Positions 34,668 through 44,320 of a DNA stretch of 64,000 nt are shown here, in pieces (within the stretch, counting starts at the first letter, position 1; the number at the start of each line of letters is the position of its first letter). Source of the DNA: SB25 sp029560875. Its GTDB lineage: Bacteria > Bacteroidota > Bacteroidia > Bacteroidales > Tenuifilaceae. Location: the NCBI GenBank assembly GCA_035388225.1, contig DAOOPM010000022.1:1-64000 (forward strand), read 5' to 3'. The notes under the pieces were generated by a model. It was not told where the DNA came from. It did no database searches and worked only from the letters and a program-made list of their open reading frames with translations. A program made the translations under genes and the position numbers.

Positions 34668-36725
34668 TTATTTCTCAATTCTGATACGTGCATCAACAGC
34701 GACAACCTTATCTTTTGAGCCTAATAGTGGGTTAAGGTCCATTTCGAAGATTTCTGGTGCAACTGTAACAAGCGCAGAAACACGGCTTACCATTTCGGAG
34801 AACATTTCCTCGTTTACTGGCTCTTGTCCACGTGCACCTTTAATAATGCCGTAGCTCTTCAAACCACGAATCATACTTTGTGCCTCGTTTGTATCTATTG
34901 GAGCAATGCCTGCTTTTACATCTTTTAGAACTTCAATGAATATGCCACCTAAACCGCAAAGAACCATATGTCCGAACTTATCCTCGCGTTTAGCACCAAC
35001 AAATAGTTCAACACCTTTAAGCATTGGTTGGATTAGGATTGCTGTGGTTTCCTTAATCTTAATCATTCTGTCGAATTCGCTGGCAACAGTCTTTTCGTCC
35101 TTTACGTTGAGCGAAACACCACCAACATCAGATTTGTGGACAGGGCCAACAACCTTCATTACAACGGGGAATCCAAGTTTCTTTGCCGATTCAATGGCAT
35201 CGGTTTGGGTTGTTACAATGGCTTCGCCAGCGCGGTGAATGCCTGCAGCATCAAGCAAATCCTGAACTTGCTCAGGTTGAAGGTAGCCGTTTGTTGCATT
35301 ATCAATCACCTTGCGAATTTTAGCCTCGTCAACTTTGGGTAAAACTGGCTTTTCGGGTGCTGGTTTTGGGGTGTGGTATATTTTTGATAGAGCATTTCCG
35401 AATGTAACCTCATCGGGGAAGTTGATGCGACCCTTAGCAATGAAGTGGTCTATTTCATCCTTCACGTTGATAATTGAAGGTAGGATTGGGAATATTGGTT
35501 TGCGGCATTCCCTCATCTTTTGGTCGAGCAAATCGTAAACATCGTAAACAGGGAATAATCCTGGGCTACCGAATATTACAGCCATTGCATCGATATGGTC
35601 GAAATCCTTTTCGCACGCATCAATAATAAATCCTAATTGCTCGGCAGTACCTGTTGCCAAGAAATCGATTGGGTTTGCAACCGATGAACCTGCAAAAAGT
35701 CTTGTAAGTAGTTCTTTTGCTTTTGGACCTTCAATTGCTGGAACCTCCAAGCCGTTGTTCGATAATGAGTCGGTTAGCATAACCGCTGGTCCACCAGCGT
35801 GAGTAATAACTGCAATGTTTTTTCCCTGTAGTTCTGGGTGCATAAATATCGATGCCACAGTGGTAAGTTCATCTCTTCCAGAGCAACGAACAATGCCCGC
35901 TTTGCGGAATAGCGCATCAACAGCAACATCGCTACTTGCCAAAGCACCTGTGTGGCTCGATGCTGCACGGCTTCCAGCCGATGAACTTCCTGCTTTTACT
36001 GCTGCAATTCTACATCCTTTACGAATTAACGATGATGAGTGTTTTAGTAACTTTTGAGGTTGATTTACGCTCTCAACATATAGTAATTTAACTCTTGAGC
36101 TGGTTTTTGGGTCGAACGATTCATCTAGGTACTCCAAGATTTCCTCAACACCCATTTGTGCGCTGTTTCCAACGGAGTAAACGCTGTTAAAGGTTAAACC
36201 TTTGGGCATTCCCGATTCCATAATGAACACGGCTGTAGCACCTGAACCCGAAACAAAGTCAACACCTTTTGGGTCGAACTTTGGAACTGGAGTGGTGAAT
36301 ACGCCAGCATAGTTGGTGTTCATCATTCCAATACAGTTGGGGCCAATAAGGCATCCGCCTGTTTGGTTGATTGTATCAACAATTTGTTGCTCTAACTTAG
36401 CACCTTCCTCACTCTCTTCGTGGAACCCAGCCGAAAGGATGATGAATGCTTTGGTGGATTTTTGCTTTGCAAGAACTTCCACTGTTTGTGGACAGAACTT
36501 AGCAGCAATAGCCAGAATGGCTAAATCAACCTGTGGCAATTCTGCAACATCGCGGAACGATTTAATTCCTTGAACATTATCGAGTTTTGGGTTTACAACG
36601 TATAGTTCGCCCTTGAAGTTATGGTCGATAAGGTTTTTTAGCACTTTACCGCCGGGTTTTTGGATATCGTCGGAACCACCAACCACTACAATACTCTTTG
36701 GGTCTAGAAGTTGCTTAGTTATCAT
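34668..36725 (-). CDS. acetate/acyl-CoA ligase (ADP-forming), fused alpha-beta
   Basis: A 685-residue NDP-forming acyl-CoA synthetase: a CoA-binding domain at the N terminus (SIVVVGGSDD), succinyl-CoA-synthetase-like ligase domains with the phospho-histidine motif SSHTGALA (about 255-262) and a C-terminal ATP-grasp beta part (about 470-685). It converts acyl-CoA, ADP and phosphate to acid, CoA and ATP. In peptide-fermenting archaea and bacteria it pairs with 2-oxoacid:ferredoxin oxidoreductases, as it does here 3-8 kb away. The start at 36725 is the ATG before ITKQLLDP. Confidence 0.9.
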   Translation of the reverse strand: MITKQLLDPKSIVVVGGSDDIQKPGGKVLKNLIDHNFKGELYVVNPKLDNVQGIKSFRDVAELPQVDLAILAIAAKFCPQTVEVLAKQKSTKAFIILSAGFHEESEEGAKLEQQIVDTINQTGGCLIGPNCIGMMNTNYAGVFTTPVPKFDPKGVDFVSGSGATAVFIMESGMPKGLTFNSVYSVGNSAQMGVEEILEYLDESFDPKTSSRVKLLYVESVNQPQKLLKHSSSLIRKGCRIAAVKAGSSSAGSRAASSHTGALASSDVAVDALFRKAGIVRCSGRDELTTVASIFMHPELQGKNIAVITHAGGPAVMLTDSLSNNGLEVPAIEGPKAKELLTRLFAGSSVANPIDFLATGTAEQLGFIIDACEKDFDHIDAMAVIFGSPGLFPVYDVYDLLDQKMRECRKPIFPILPSIINVKDEIDHFIAKGRINFPDEVTFGNALSKIYHTPKPAPEKPVLPKVDEAKIRKVIDNATNGYLQPEQVQDLLDAAGIHRAGEAIVTTQTDAIESAKKLGFPVVMKVVGPVHKSDVGGVSLNVKDEKTVASEFDRMIKIKETTAILIQPMLKGVELFVGAKREDKFGHMVLCGLGGIFIEVLKDVKAGIAPIDTNEAQSMIRGLKSYGIIKGARGQEPVNEEMFSEMVSRVSALVTVAPEIFEMDLNPLLGSKDKVVAVDARIRIEK

Positions 36726-37044
36726 AATATTGTTGATTTTATTGTTTACTTTTTCTAAATCGATTGCAAACGTATGGCAATTTAGGGAGAATAACAAGAT
36801 GAGAAAAGTTGTTCTTGGACATAAGACAATGTGTCAATTTGAGAATGAGAGAGAAAGAGTTAGGAGATGGAAGTTGGATGTTGGAAGTAAAAGAAGGAAT
36901 GTCACCTGTCACTTATTTTTCACTCGTCACCCTCCCTAATTAAACACTTATTAACTCAATAACCAATAACCTAATAACACACACACCAATCAACATCAAC
37001 AAAAAATAATATCTTTGCAGACTATCATATTTAATAGAGGTAAA
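36726..37044. other. intergenic stretch of 319 bp with low-complexity tracts
   Basis: It lies between the divergent acyl-CoA synthetase and surE genes. It holds purine-rich GAGAGAGAAAGAG-like tracts, GTCACCTGTCAC / CACTCGTCACC units similar to the ones at 34440-34495, and the surE -7 element. No reading frame is convincing. Confidence 0.5.
37010..37017 (+). promoter_or_regulatory. -7 promoter element of the surE-lpxB operon
   Basis: TATCTTTG matches TAnnTTTG, 27 bp before the surE ATG at 37045. Confidence 0.5.
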
Positions 37045-37869
37045 ATGTTTGAGGATAAAGGGGAGAAACGTAGGCCTGTAATATTGGTTTCGAACGACGA
37101 TGGTTACAAGGCCAAAGGCATTGAGGCACTAATTGAAATGGTGAAACCTTTCGGTAGAATAGTGGTGGTTGCTCCGGAGGAGGGTAATTCGGGTATGTCG
37201 CACGCAATTACCATTAAAACTCCGCTTAGGATGAAGCACCGTAAGCGTACCGATGATGTTGAGATGTACAGCGTAAACGGAACTCCTGTTGATTGCGTTA
37301 AGTTGGCAATGAGCCAAATTTTTACTACTCCACCCGATTTGGTTGTTTCTGGAATAAATCACGGTTCAAACTCATCAATAAGTATTATTTACAGCGGAAC
37401 TATGGCTGCTGCCATTGAGGGGTGCTTGTACGATATACCATCGATTGGCTTTTCTTTACTCGACTATGAGGAGAATCCTGATTTTACTGCATCGGTAAAG
37501 TATGGTAGGGTCGTGGTGCAGAATGTTTTGAAGAATGGCTTGTCGAAGGGATGTTGCCTAAATGTCAATATTCCTGTATTGCCTGCCGATAAGATAAAGG
37601 GAATTAAGATAGCCCGTCAAAACCAAGGAACTTGGCGTGAGGAGTTTGAGAAGCGTACCGACCCTCGTGGAGTAAATTACTACTGGCTAACAGGCTATTT
37701 CCATAACGAGGAGCCTGAGTCGACCGATACCGATGAGTGGGCATTAAATAATGGTTATATTTCAGTTGTCCCAATTCATGTAGATTTAACAAACTACAAG
37801 GAAATGGAACGCATAAAGAACTGGAATTTCGATTTAAACTCTGTGGACTATGAACCAAGGAAAATTTAA
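37045..37869 (+). CDS. surE: 5'-nucleotidase SurE
   Basis: A 274-residue SurE-family phosphatase. VSNDDGYKAKGIEAL near the N terminus carries the metal-binding DD pair. PEEGNSGMSHAIT and VSGINHGSNSSISIIYSGTMAAAIEG are the other signature blocks. It removes phosphate from nucleoside monophosphates and is linked to stationary-phase survival. The start codon at 37045 fits the family length. Its end overlaps the next small membrane protein gene by 20 bp. Confidence 0.95.
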   Translation: MFEDKGEKRRPVILVSNDDGYKAKGIEALIEMVKPFGRIVVVAPEEGNSGMSHAITIKTPLRMKHRKRTDDVEMYSVNGTPVDCVKLAMSQIFTTPPDLVVSGINHGSNSSISIIYSGTMAAAIEGCLYDIPSIGFSLLDYEENPDFTASVKYGRVVVQNVLKNGLSKGCCLNVNIPVLPADKIKGIKIARQNQGTWREEFEKRTDPRGVNYYWLTGYFHNEEPESTDTDEWALNNGYISVVPIHVDLTNYKEMERIKNWNFDLNSVDYEPRKI

Positions 37870-38143
37870 CAAACCAATTATTGGCTTTATAGGAGGCTTG
37901 CTATTTCCAGTATTAACCTTTGTTGGAATTTATTTGGCGTTATACAACGGTAAGAGTTTTTTCGATTTTGTTGAAATTACTTGGTTGCAAGGGAATATGT
38001 CCAGAGTTTTATCATTATCGATGCTGCCCAATCTTGGCTTGTTTTTTGCCTTTATCTGGACGAATAAACTAAAATCGGCACAGGGTGTTTTAGCTGTAAC
38101 CATTGTGTTGGCTTTTGCAATTATCATTCTTAGATTTATTTAA
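37850..38143 (+). CDS. small three-helix membrane protein
   Basis: A 97-residue protein with three predicted transmembrane helices (about 10-30, 50-70, 75-96). The start overlaps the last 20 bp of surE in another frame, and lpxB follows after 12 bp, so it sits inside a surE-X-lpxB operon. I do not recognise the family. Its place next to lipid A synthesis may hint at an envelope role (inference). Confidence 0.7.
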   Translation: MNQGKFNKPIIGFIGGLLFPVLTFVGIYLALYNGKSFFDFVEITWLQGNMSRVLSLSMLPNLGLFFAFIWTNKLKSAQGVLAVTIVLAFAIIILRFI

Positions 38144-38155
38144 AGGTATTTAATT

Positions 38156-39277
38156 ATGCGTTACTATATTGTTGCAGGTGAGGCTTCGGGCGATTTACAC
38201 GCATCGAACCTAATGAAAGGGATTAAGGAGAAAGACCCCGATGCTGAGTTCCGTTACTTTGGTGGCGATTTAATGCAGGAGCAGGGCGGTGTTCTTGTTA
38301 AGCATTACCGCGATATGGCCTTTATGGGTTTTCTTGAGGTGATTCTTAACCTCAAAACCATATCCAACAATATGAAACTCTGCAAAATTGATATTCGAGA
38401 GTTTCGGCCAGATGTTCTTATACTTGTTGATTATCCAGGTTTTAACCTTCGAATTGCAAAATACGCAAAGCAGTTGGGTATAAAGGTTTTCTACTACATT
38501 GCCCCTAAGGTTTGGGCTTGGAAGGAAGGCCGTGTAAAAATCTTGAAGCAGTTTGTGGATAAGCTTTTTATCATTTTCCCCTTTGAGATTGACTACTTCA
38601 AAAAGCACGGTATTGAGCCTGTTTACGAGGGAAATCCGAGTCCCGATGCTATTGAATCGAAAGTTAAGGAATCGCCTACGTTCGATGAATTTACTGCTAA
38701 GAATGGATTATCGCATAAGCCAATAATTGCGTTGGTTGCTGGGAGTCGTAAGCAGGAAATAAAGTACAATTTGCCTGTAATGCTGAAAATGATTGACCGT
38801 TTTCCCGATTATCAGTTTGTAATTGCAGGCGCTCCTTCATTATCAGAATCTATCTACGCACCATATATTGCGGGCAAAAATGTAAAGCTAATTTTTGGAC
38901 AAACATACCCACTATTCAATTCTAGCACATTGGCCTTTGTAACATCAGGAACAGCAACGCTTGAGGCTGCTCTGTTAAATGTGCCACAGGTTGTTTGCTA
39001 TAAAGGAAACTTCTTTTCAATGATTATAGCCTGGATGGTAATTAAGGTGAAGTACATTTCGCTTGTGAATCTTAATATGGAAACTGAGGTTGTTCGAGAG
39101 TTGAAACAATACGATTTAACACCTAATAATCTTTATAATGAGGCCATAAAATTAGTTCCAGGAACCGAAGAGCGCAAGGCTATGCTCAATAACTACGCAA
39201 AGCTACGTCAGATGTTAGGCGAAACCGGAACGTCCAAACGGGTAGGTGCCAAAATGGTTGAATTTATTACCAAGTAA
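38156..39277 (+). CDS. lpxB: lipid-A-disaccharide synthase
   Basis: A 373-residue GT-B glycosyltransferase joining UDP-2,3-diacylglucosamine to lipid X in lipid A synthesis at the inner membrane. VAGEASGDLHASNLM at the N terminus, YYIAPKVWAWKEGR around 115-130, and VTSGTATLEAAL in the C-terminal domain are diagnostic. It confirms an LPS-type outer membrane. It is third in the surE operon, 10 bp before the SpoIID-like gene. Confidence 0.95.
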   Translation: MRYYIVAGEASGDLHASNLMKGIKEKDPDAEFRYFGGDLMQEQGGVLVKHYRDMAFMGFLEVILNLKTISNNMKLCKIDIREFRPDVLILVDYPGFNLRIAKYAKQLGIKVFYYIAPKVWAWKEGRVKILKQFVDKLFIIFPFEIDYFKKHGIEPVYEGNPSPDAIESKVKESPTFDEFTAKNGLSHKPIIALVAGSRKQEIKYNLPVMLKMIDRFPDYQFVIAGAPSLSESIYAPYIAGKNVKLIFGQTYPLFNSSTLAFVTSGTATLEAALLNVPQVVCYKGNFFSMIIAWMVIKVKYISLVNLNMETEVVRELKQYDLTPNNLYNEAIKLVPGTEERKAMLNNYAKLRQMLGETGTSKRVGAKMVEFITK

Positions 39278-39287
39278 ATAATTGTCT

Positions 39288-40517
39288 ATGAACAGATATA
39301 TTATTGCTTTAGGATTTCTTATTCTTGGCAATTTCACTGGGTTCTCGCAAAAAATAAGCGTAAGCATTTTTAACGATACTAAGTTGTCAACCATACTTAT
39401 TACACCTACAAAGGGAAAGTATAAGTTGATTTTAGGAGACACCCAGGAATTGTTACGTGAGAATCAGATTCTTTATTTAAGTCGTTTAGGCGATTCAGTG
39501 GTGGTACGCGATGCAAATCGCAATTTGGGAACTTGGAAACGAGTGTCGATTGTTGGCGAAACCAACGAGGACATTATCCGAGTTAAGCCAATTATGCCTG
39601 CAAGCCCAGCGCGTTTATACGACGATAACCTTAGTTTCTACGTGGAGTTCGATAGAATTATGGCTATCAACCTGATTGATGAGGAGAAATATATTGCCGC
39701 AGTGGTGGAAGCCGAAGGAGGTCCAAACAGAGAGGATGAGTTCTACAAAGCACAGGCTTTAATTGTTCGTACCTATACTTTTACACATCTTCAAAAGCAT
39801 AGTGCCGAAGGGTTTAACCTTTGCGATGGTACACATTGCCAGGCATACAAAGGAAGAAGTGAAAAGGACGATGATATTTACACCGCAACTTCCGATACAA
39901 AGGATTTAATCATTGTTGATTCACTAAACCGACCAATTACTGCTGCTTTTCACGCAAACTGTGGTGGACAAACAGCCAACTCGGGCGATGTTTGGGTTGA
40001 GTCTTTACCATACTTAACATCGGTTCCCGATAAATACTGTACAAACTCTCGGAGTGCCTTTTGGGAGCGCCGAATTCCGTTTAAAGAATGGAAGGAATTC
40101 CTAGCCAAGGAAGGTGTTGATACCTTGAAAATTGTTAAGAACTCGGAGATGAACTTTGAGCCACGACAACGTCCTAAAACCTACACCGTTTATGGTGTTA
40201 ATATCCCGACAACCAAAATTCGTAAGCAGTTTAAGTTACGTTCGGCTTGGTTCTCGATATCGGTTTTTAAAACCGAGGTGCGTTTCTCCGGAAAAGGATA
40301 TGGACATGGAGTTGGTCTTTGCCAGGATGGAGCAATAAATATGGCTATCCGAGGCTGGACTTACGATAAAATTATTGAGTACTACTACAAAGGTGTAAAA
40401 ATTGTGAATGCTAATACGGTTAATGCTACCGATGTGAAATTGGATACCTTGAATATTCAGGAAGTTTTAGGGCCTGAGCATTTGCAGTTACCACCAGATT
40501 CTGTTAGGACTAATTAG
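39288..40517 (+). CDS. SpoIID/LytB-domain exported protein
   Basis: A 409-residue protein with an N-terminal signal segment (about 1-20). The SpoIID/LytB domain carries YIAAVVEAEGGP, KAQALIVRTYTFTH, CDGTHCQAYKG and the end motif GKGYGHGVGLCQDGA. In Firmicutes SpoIID is a lytic transglycosylase; in Bacteroidota related proteins probably act on peptidoglycan. The open frame begins TTG-TCT-ATG; the ATG at 39288 is used. It closes the surE-lpxB operon. Confidence 0.88.
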   Translation: MNRYIIALGFLILGNFTGFSQKISVSIFNDTKLSTILITPTKGKYKLILGDTQELLRENQILYLSRLGDSVVVRDANRNLGTWKRVSIVGETNEDIIRVKPIMPASPARLYDDNLSFYVEFDRIMAINLIDEEKYIAAVVEAEGGPNREDEFYKAQALIVRTYTFTHLQKHSAEGFNLCDGTHCQAYKGRSEKDDDIYTATSDTKDLIIVDSLNRPITAAFHANCGGQTANSGDVWVESLPYLTSVPDKYCTNSRSAFWERRIPFKEWKEFLAKEGVDTLKIVKNSEMNFEPRQRPKTYTVYGVNIPTTKIRKQFKLRSAWFSISVFKTEVRFSGKGYGHGVGLCQDGAINMAIRGWTYDKIIEYYYKGVKIVNANTVNATDVKLDTLNIQEVLGPEHLQLPPDSVRTN

Positions 40518-40564
40518 TTATCTTGTTTTGAATCGGCTCATATTTATAATTGAGCCACATTATA

Positions 40565-40572
40565 TAGTTTTG
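40565..40572 (+). promoter_or_regulatory. -7 promoter element of gldFG
   Basis: TAGTTTTG fits TAnnTTTG, 27 bp before the gldF ATG. Confidence 0.4.
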
Positions 40573-40599
40573 AGAACTGTATTTAAATAAACAACAACA

Positions 40600-41331
40600 A
40601 TGTTTGCAATATTCACTAAGGAATTAAAGGACTTCTTTTCGTCGCTAACAGGCTACATCTCGGCAATAGTCTTTCTTTTGATTATTGGACTGATAATGTG
40701 GGTAATCCCAGGCGATTTAAATGTTTTGGATAGTGGTTATGCTACCCTCGATTCTCTTTTCTCCATTGCACCTTGGGTGTTTCTTTTCCTTGTTCCTGCA
40801 GTTACAATGCGTACTTTTTCTGAGGAAAAGCGCTCCGGAACTATTGAGTTGATTTTAACCCGACCAATTTCCGACACCCAAATGGTACTAGGTAAGTTCT
40901 TTGCATCGGTAGTGCTAGTGCTTATCATTTTAATTCCTGCTTTACTGTTTTACCTATCGGTTTACTTGTTGGGAAATCCCGTTGGAAATATCGATACTGG
41001 TGGCACTTGGGGTTCTTTTATCGGTTTATTCTTCCTTGCATCGGCATACGCCGCTGTAGGGATTTTTACTTCGAGTTTAACGGATAATCAGATTGTTTCC
41101 TTTATTCTATCAATGCTATTGTGCTTTCTGCTTTATACCGGATTGGAGTCGTTGGCATTGCTCGATGCTTTTTCGGGTATAAAGTATTTTCTGGTTTCGT
41201 TAAGCATTAGCGAGCACTACAGCTCAATGAGTAGGGGAGTTATTGATACCCGCGATGTGGTTTACTTTGTAGCACTTTCTGCACTATTCCTAATTTTTAC
41301 CAGAACTAAACTTGAGTCACGTAAGTGGTAG
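40600..41331 (+). CDS. gldF: gliding-type ABC transporter permease GldF
   Basis: A 243-residue permease with six hydrophobic segments. The start FAIFTKELKDFFSSLTGYI and the MRTFSEEKRSGTIELILTRPI block are characteristic of GldF/ABC-2 permeases. With GldA (ATPase, not in the window) and GldG it forms an ABC transporter found throughout Bacteroidota, including non-gliding species. It is 18 bp from gldG. Confidence 0.9.
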   Translation: MFAIFTKELKDFFSSLTGYISAIVFLLIIGLIMWVIPGDLNVLDSGYATLDSLFSIAPWVFLFLVPAVTMRTFSEEKRSGTIELILTRPISDTQMVLGKFFASVVLVLIILIPALLFYLSVYLLGNPVGNIDTGGTWGSFIGLFFLASAYAAVGIFTSSLTDNQIVSFILSMLLCFLLYTGLESLALLDAFSGIKYFLVSLSISEHYSSMSRGVIDTRDVVYFVALSALFLIFTRTKLESRKW

Positions 41332-41349
41332 TATTTCAAAATTGAGTTT

Positions 41350-43050
41350 ATGAACAAATCAGCCCGATATAAAGGTTTAGTCCGCTTGGCAATTGCCTTA
41401 ACAACAATTGCGATGGTGGTTTTCCTATCGAATATTTTTTATCTGCGTTTCGATTTAACATCGGAGAAACGTTATACACTTCAGGATGTAACCAAGCGAA
41501 CACTAAAGGATTTGAACGATGCTATTTACATTAAGGTCTACCTCGATGGCGATTTGCCTATTGGTTTGAACCGAATGAAAAAGGCATTGACTGAAACGCT
41601 CGACGAGTTCAGGGTTATTGCTGGCAAAAATATTCATTACGAGTTTGTTAATCCTTCTGAATCTGCAAATACTAAAGAACGAGATAAAGTTTACAATCAA
41701 CTTTACGAAAAGGGTCTGCAACCCACCAATATTCAGCAGAACGATAAGGAGGGTGGCAGTTCTCAAAAGCTTGTTTTTCCCGGACTTATTATGAACTACG
41801 CTGGGCGTGAGGTTCCCGTTAATCTTTTAAAGAACATTCCTGGCTTGTCGGCCGATGAGAATATCAACCTTTCAATCCAGAATTTTGAGTTTGCTCTAGT
41901 TGATGGTTTGATGAAGTTAACCACCGAAACTCGTCCTAAAATAGCGTTTATCCAAGGTCACGGCGAGTTCGATGAGTTCCAAACAGGGGATATAGAGAAG
42001 GCTCTATCGGAGTATTACGATATTGACAGAGTTGCTATTAGAGGTAATATTGATGCGCTTAAACCTTTCCAAACAGTTATAATTGCTGGTACAAACCAGC
42101 CCATGCCTGAGGTCGATAAAATTGTCATTGACCAGTTTGTGATGAATGGCGGCAGGGTGCTTTGGTTTATCGACCCTGTTCAGGTTAGTCTCGATAGTTT
42201 GTCGAAAGGTGCATCAACGCTTGCTTTTGTTAACCAGCATAACTTGGACGATATGCTGTTCCGCTACGGTGCACGTTTGAATCCAATGCTGATACAAGAT
42301 TTACAATGTGCTGTAATCCCTGTAAATATGGCCTTGGCAGGACAAGAGCCTAAGTTTGTGCCTGCGCCTTGGGTTTACTACCCGTTACTTGCTGCACCCA
42401 CAAATCATCCTGTTACACGTAACTTAAACCTTATACATAGCCAGTTTGCAAGTCCAGTCGATACTGTTGGTGGTAATTCGGCTATCAAAAAGCAGTATCT
42501 GCTCTATACATCAATGAATGGTAAGGTTTTGCAGGTTCCAATGTTTGTGAGTTTATCACAGGTTAACCAGCGAATAAACGAGCGTGAGTTCCGTATTTCG
42601 AATATCCCCGTAGCCGTGGAACTTTCGGGCGAATTTCAATCGGTTTTCCGCAATCGTCCATTATCGGGCTATAACAATGGCCAGCCCTTCGAGTTCAAGG
42701 ATAAAAGTGTATTCACAAGGATGATTGTTGTTGCCGATGCCGATATTATCCGTAACGATGTGCAACGCCGACCCAATGGGGCTTACGTTATTCCGCTTGG
42801 TTACGATAGGTTTACCAACCAAACCTTTGCTAATAAGGAGTTGGTGATGAATATGGTTCGTTACCTTAACGACGATGAGGGTTTGATGAACCTTCGCTCA
42901 CGCGACTTTAAACTTCGGTTACTTGACCGTAAGGCAATACTACAATCGCGCTTAAAATGGCAGCTGATTAATATGCTGATACCTTCTGCTATACTTGTAA
43001 TTGGTGGGTTTGTGTGGTTGTATGTTAGGAGGAGAATGTATACTAGGTAA
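41350..43050 (+). CDS. gldG: gliding-associated ABC transporter auxiliary protein GldG
   Basis: A 566-residue protein. One N-terminal transmembrane helix (about 12-32), a large extracytoplasmic domain (GldG/IFT52-like, with LPIGLNRMKKAL and IAFIQGHGEFDE) and a C-terminal helix (about 540-560) followed by a basic tail. It is co-transcribed with gldF and probably with the following DUF4340 gene. Confidence 0.9.
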   Translation: MNKSARYKGLVRLAIALTTIAMVVFLSNIFYLRFDLTSEKRYTLQDVTKRTLKDLNDAIYIKVYLDGDLPIGLNRMKKALTETLDEFRVIAGKNIHYEFVNPSESANTKERDKVYNQLYEKGLQPTNIQQNDKEGGSSQKLVFPGLIMNYAGREVPVNLLKNIPGLSADENINLSIQNFEFALVDGLMKLTTETRPKIAFIQGHGEFDEFQTGDIEKALSEYYDIDRVAIRGNIDALKPFQTVIIAGTNQPMPEVDKIVIDQFVMNGGRVLWFIDPVQVSLDSLSKGASTLAFVNQHNLDDMLFRYGARLNPMLIQDLQCAVIPVNMALAGQEPKFVPAPWVYYPLLAAPTNHPVTRNLNLIHSQFASPVDTVGGNSAIKKQYLLYTSMNGKVLQVPMFVSLSQVNQRINEREFRISNIPVAVELSGEFQSVFRNRPLSGYNNGQPFEFKDKSVFTRMIVVADADIIRNDVQRRPNGAYVIPLGYDRFTNQTFANKELVMNMVRYLNDDEGLMNLRSRDFKLRLLDRKAILQSRLKWQLINMLIPSAILVIGGFVWLYVRRRMYTR

Positions 43051-43071
43051 TAGCAATAATAATATTGTTTT

Positions 43072-43134
43072 TGTCATGCTGAGCTTGTCGAAGCATCCTT
43101 CTTTTTTAGATTCTTCGCTTCGCTCAGAATGACA
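43072..43134. repeat. inverted pair of 26-bp palindromic repeat units (REP-like)
   Basis: The left arm 43072-43097 (starting TGTCATGCTGAGC) and the inverted right arm 43109-43134 (ending GCTCAGAATGACA) match at most positions around an 11-bp T-rich spacer. The same family occurs at 49602-49668. It lies between gldG and the DUF4340 gene and could form a long hairpin in the transcript. Confidence 0.75.
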
Positions 43135-43158
43135 AAATAGATTAACCTTATATCTATT

Positions 43159-44133
43159 ATGAAATTCCTTAAACAATACTGGTGGTTTGTAGCATTGTTG
43201 CTAGTATGCGCTTTTATACTTTTTATTCGTACTAATAAATCTAGCATCGAACAGTTTTCGGTATCCAATATCGAAAGTATTGATGGTTTTTCTATTGTTA
43301 AGGGTACAGATTCTATCACTATACATAAAGTAGAGAATGGTTGGGCATTTGAAAGTGGACAGTTTGCTGATGTTAAGGCTGTGAATTCTCTATTCAATGT
43401 TTTTAGGAATTTAAATACTGAATCGCCCGTTCCTTCAAGGCTAAATGATAGTCTGGTTGATGTAGCTATAAAAAAAGGAGTTCAGGTGATTGTTTACTCC
43501 AGTGGAGCAGAAATGCTTAACTTTAGTGCGTTTTTCGAAGTTAAGTTCAAAAAGACTATTTGTGTTGAACGTAGTTCAGGGAAAGCCTTCTTTGTTGAAC
43601 TTGTTGGATATGCTGGACAAATCACAGATTTATTCATTCCAGAAAAGCCCTACTGGACAGGCAATCAGCTATTCAGTTTCCCAATTTCAAGAGTGCTGAA
43701 AGTTGAAGTAGAGATTCCTCAAAATCCAAAATCATCATATATAATAGGTGTGGTTAATGGTAGTTTTGAGTTGTTTGCAAAGTCTACAAATGAAAATCTT
43801 TCTAGTCCAAATATCGATAGATTATCCAGTTTTATAAGCGGATTGGGCACTTTATCGGTAACAAAACTTCCTGCCGATAAGCAAAATATATTAAGGGATG
43901 AGTTGAAACTCATTCAGCCAATGCGAATTATCACTCTACACTCTGATTCGCAAACTAGTCAGATAACACTTTATCCCATTAAGGTTGATAAAATCAACGA
44001 GCTGGGAGTAAAAGTTGAGTTTGACCCCAACCGTTTTTATGTGGTTTATGCTGATAATCAAATTGCTGAGGCAACGTATGTTAATTTTTCATCGGTATTA
44101 TGGGATATTACCGATTTAGTAATTAAAAACTAA
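43159..44133 (+). CDS. DUF4340-type exported protein downstream of gldFG
   Basis: A 324-residue protein with one N-terminal membrane anchor (about 9-27) followed by a beta-rich extracytoplasmic region. FSVSNIESIDGFSIVKGTDSITIHKVENGWAF matches the repeat style of DUF4340 proteins. Such genes commonly follow gldG-like genes in ABC-transporter loci, so an accessory role to GldAFG is likely. The function is not known. Confidence 0.75.
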   Translation: MKFLKQYWWFVALLLVCAFILFIRTNKSSIEQFSVSNIESIDGFSIVKGTDSITIHKVENGWAFESGQFADVKAVNSLFNVFRNLNTESPVPSRLNDSLVDVAIKKGVQVIVYSSGAEMLNFSAFFEVKFKKTICVERSSGKAFFVELVGYAGQITDLFIPEKPYWTGNQLFSFPISRVLKVEVEIPQNPKSSYIIGVVNGSFELFAKSTNENLSSPNIDRLSSFISGLGTLSVTKLPADKQNILRDELKLIQPMRIITLHSDSQTSQITLYPIKVDKINELGVKVEFDPNRFYVVYADNQIAEATYVNFSSVLWDITDLVIKN

Positions 44134-44143
44134 AACCCTTTTG

Positions 44144-44151
44144 TAATTTTG
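44144..44151 (+). promoter_or_regulatory. possible -7 promoter element of dnaN
   Basis: TAATTTTG fits TAnnTTTG and would give a leader of about 160 nt before dnaN. The leader shows no obvious structure. Confidence 0.35.
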
Positions 44152-44320
44152 TGGGTAAAATTTCGTATTATTGACTTCCCAAAAAATTATTGAAAAGATT
44201 GATTTACAGGCATTACTTTCAAATTTATGCCTTAAATTATTGTCCAGTAATGATTTCGGGAAACTTTTTGAGTAGAAAAAATTAGAATAAACTATAACAT
44301 TAACATTAAACTTTACAGTG

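Noticed and set aside
36613..36939. 108-codon plus-strand frame at the 5' end of the acyl-CoA synthetase
   Set aside because: It is antisense to that gene and then runs into low-complexity intergenic DNA; no protein-like features.
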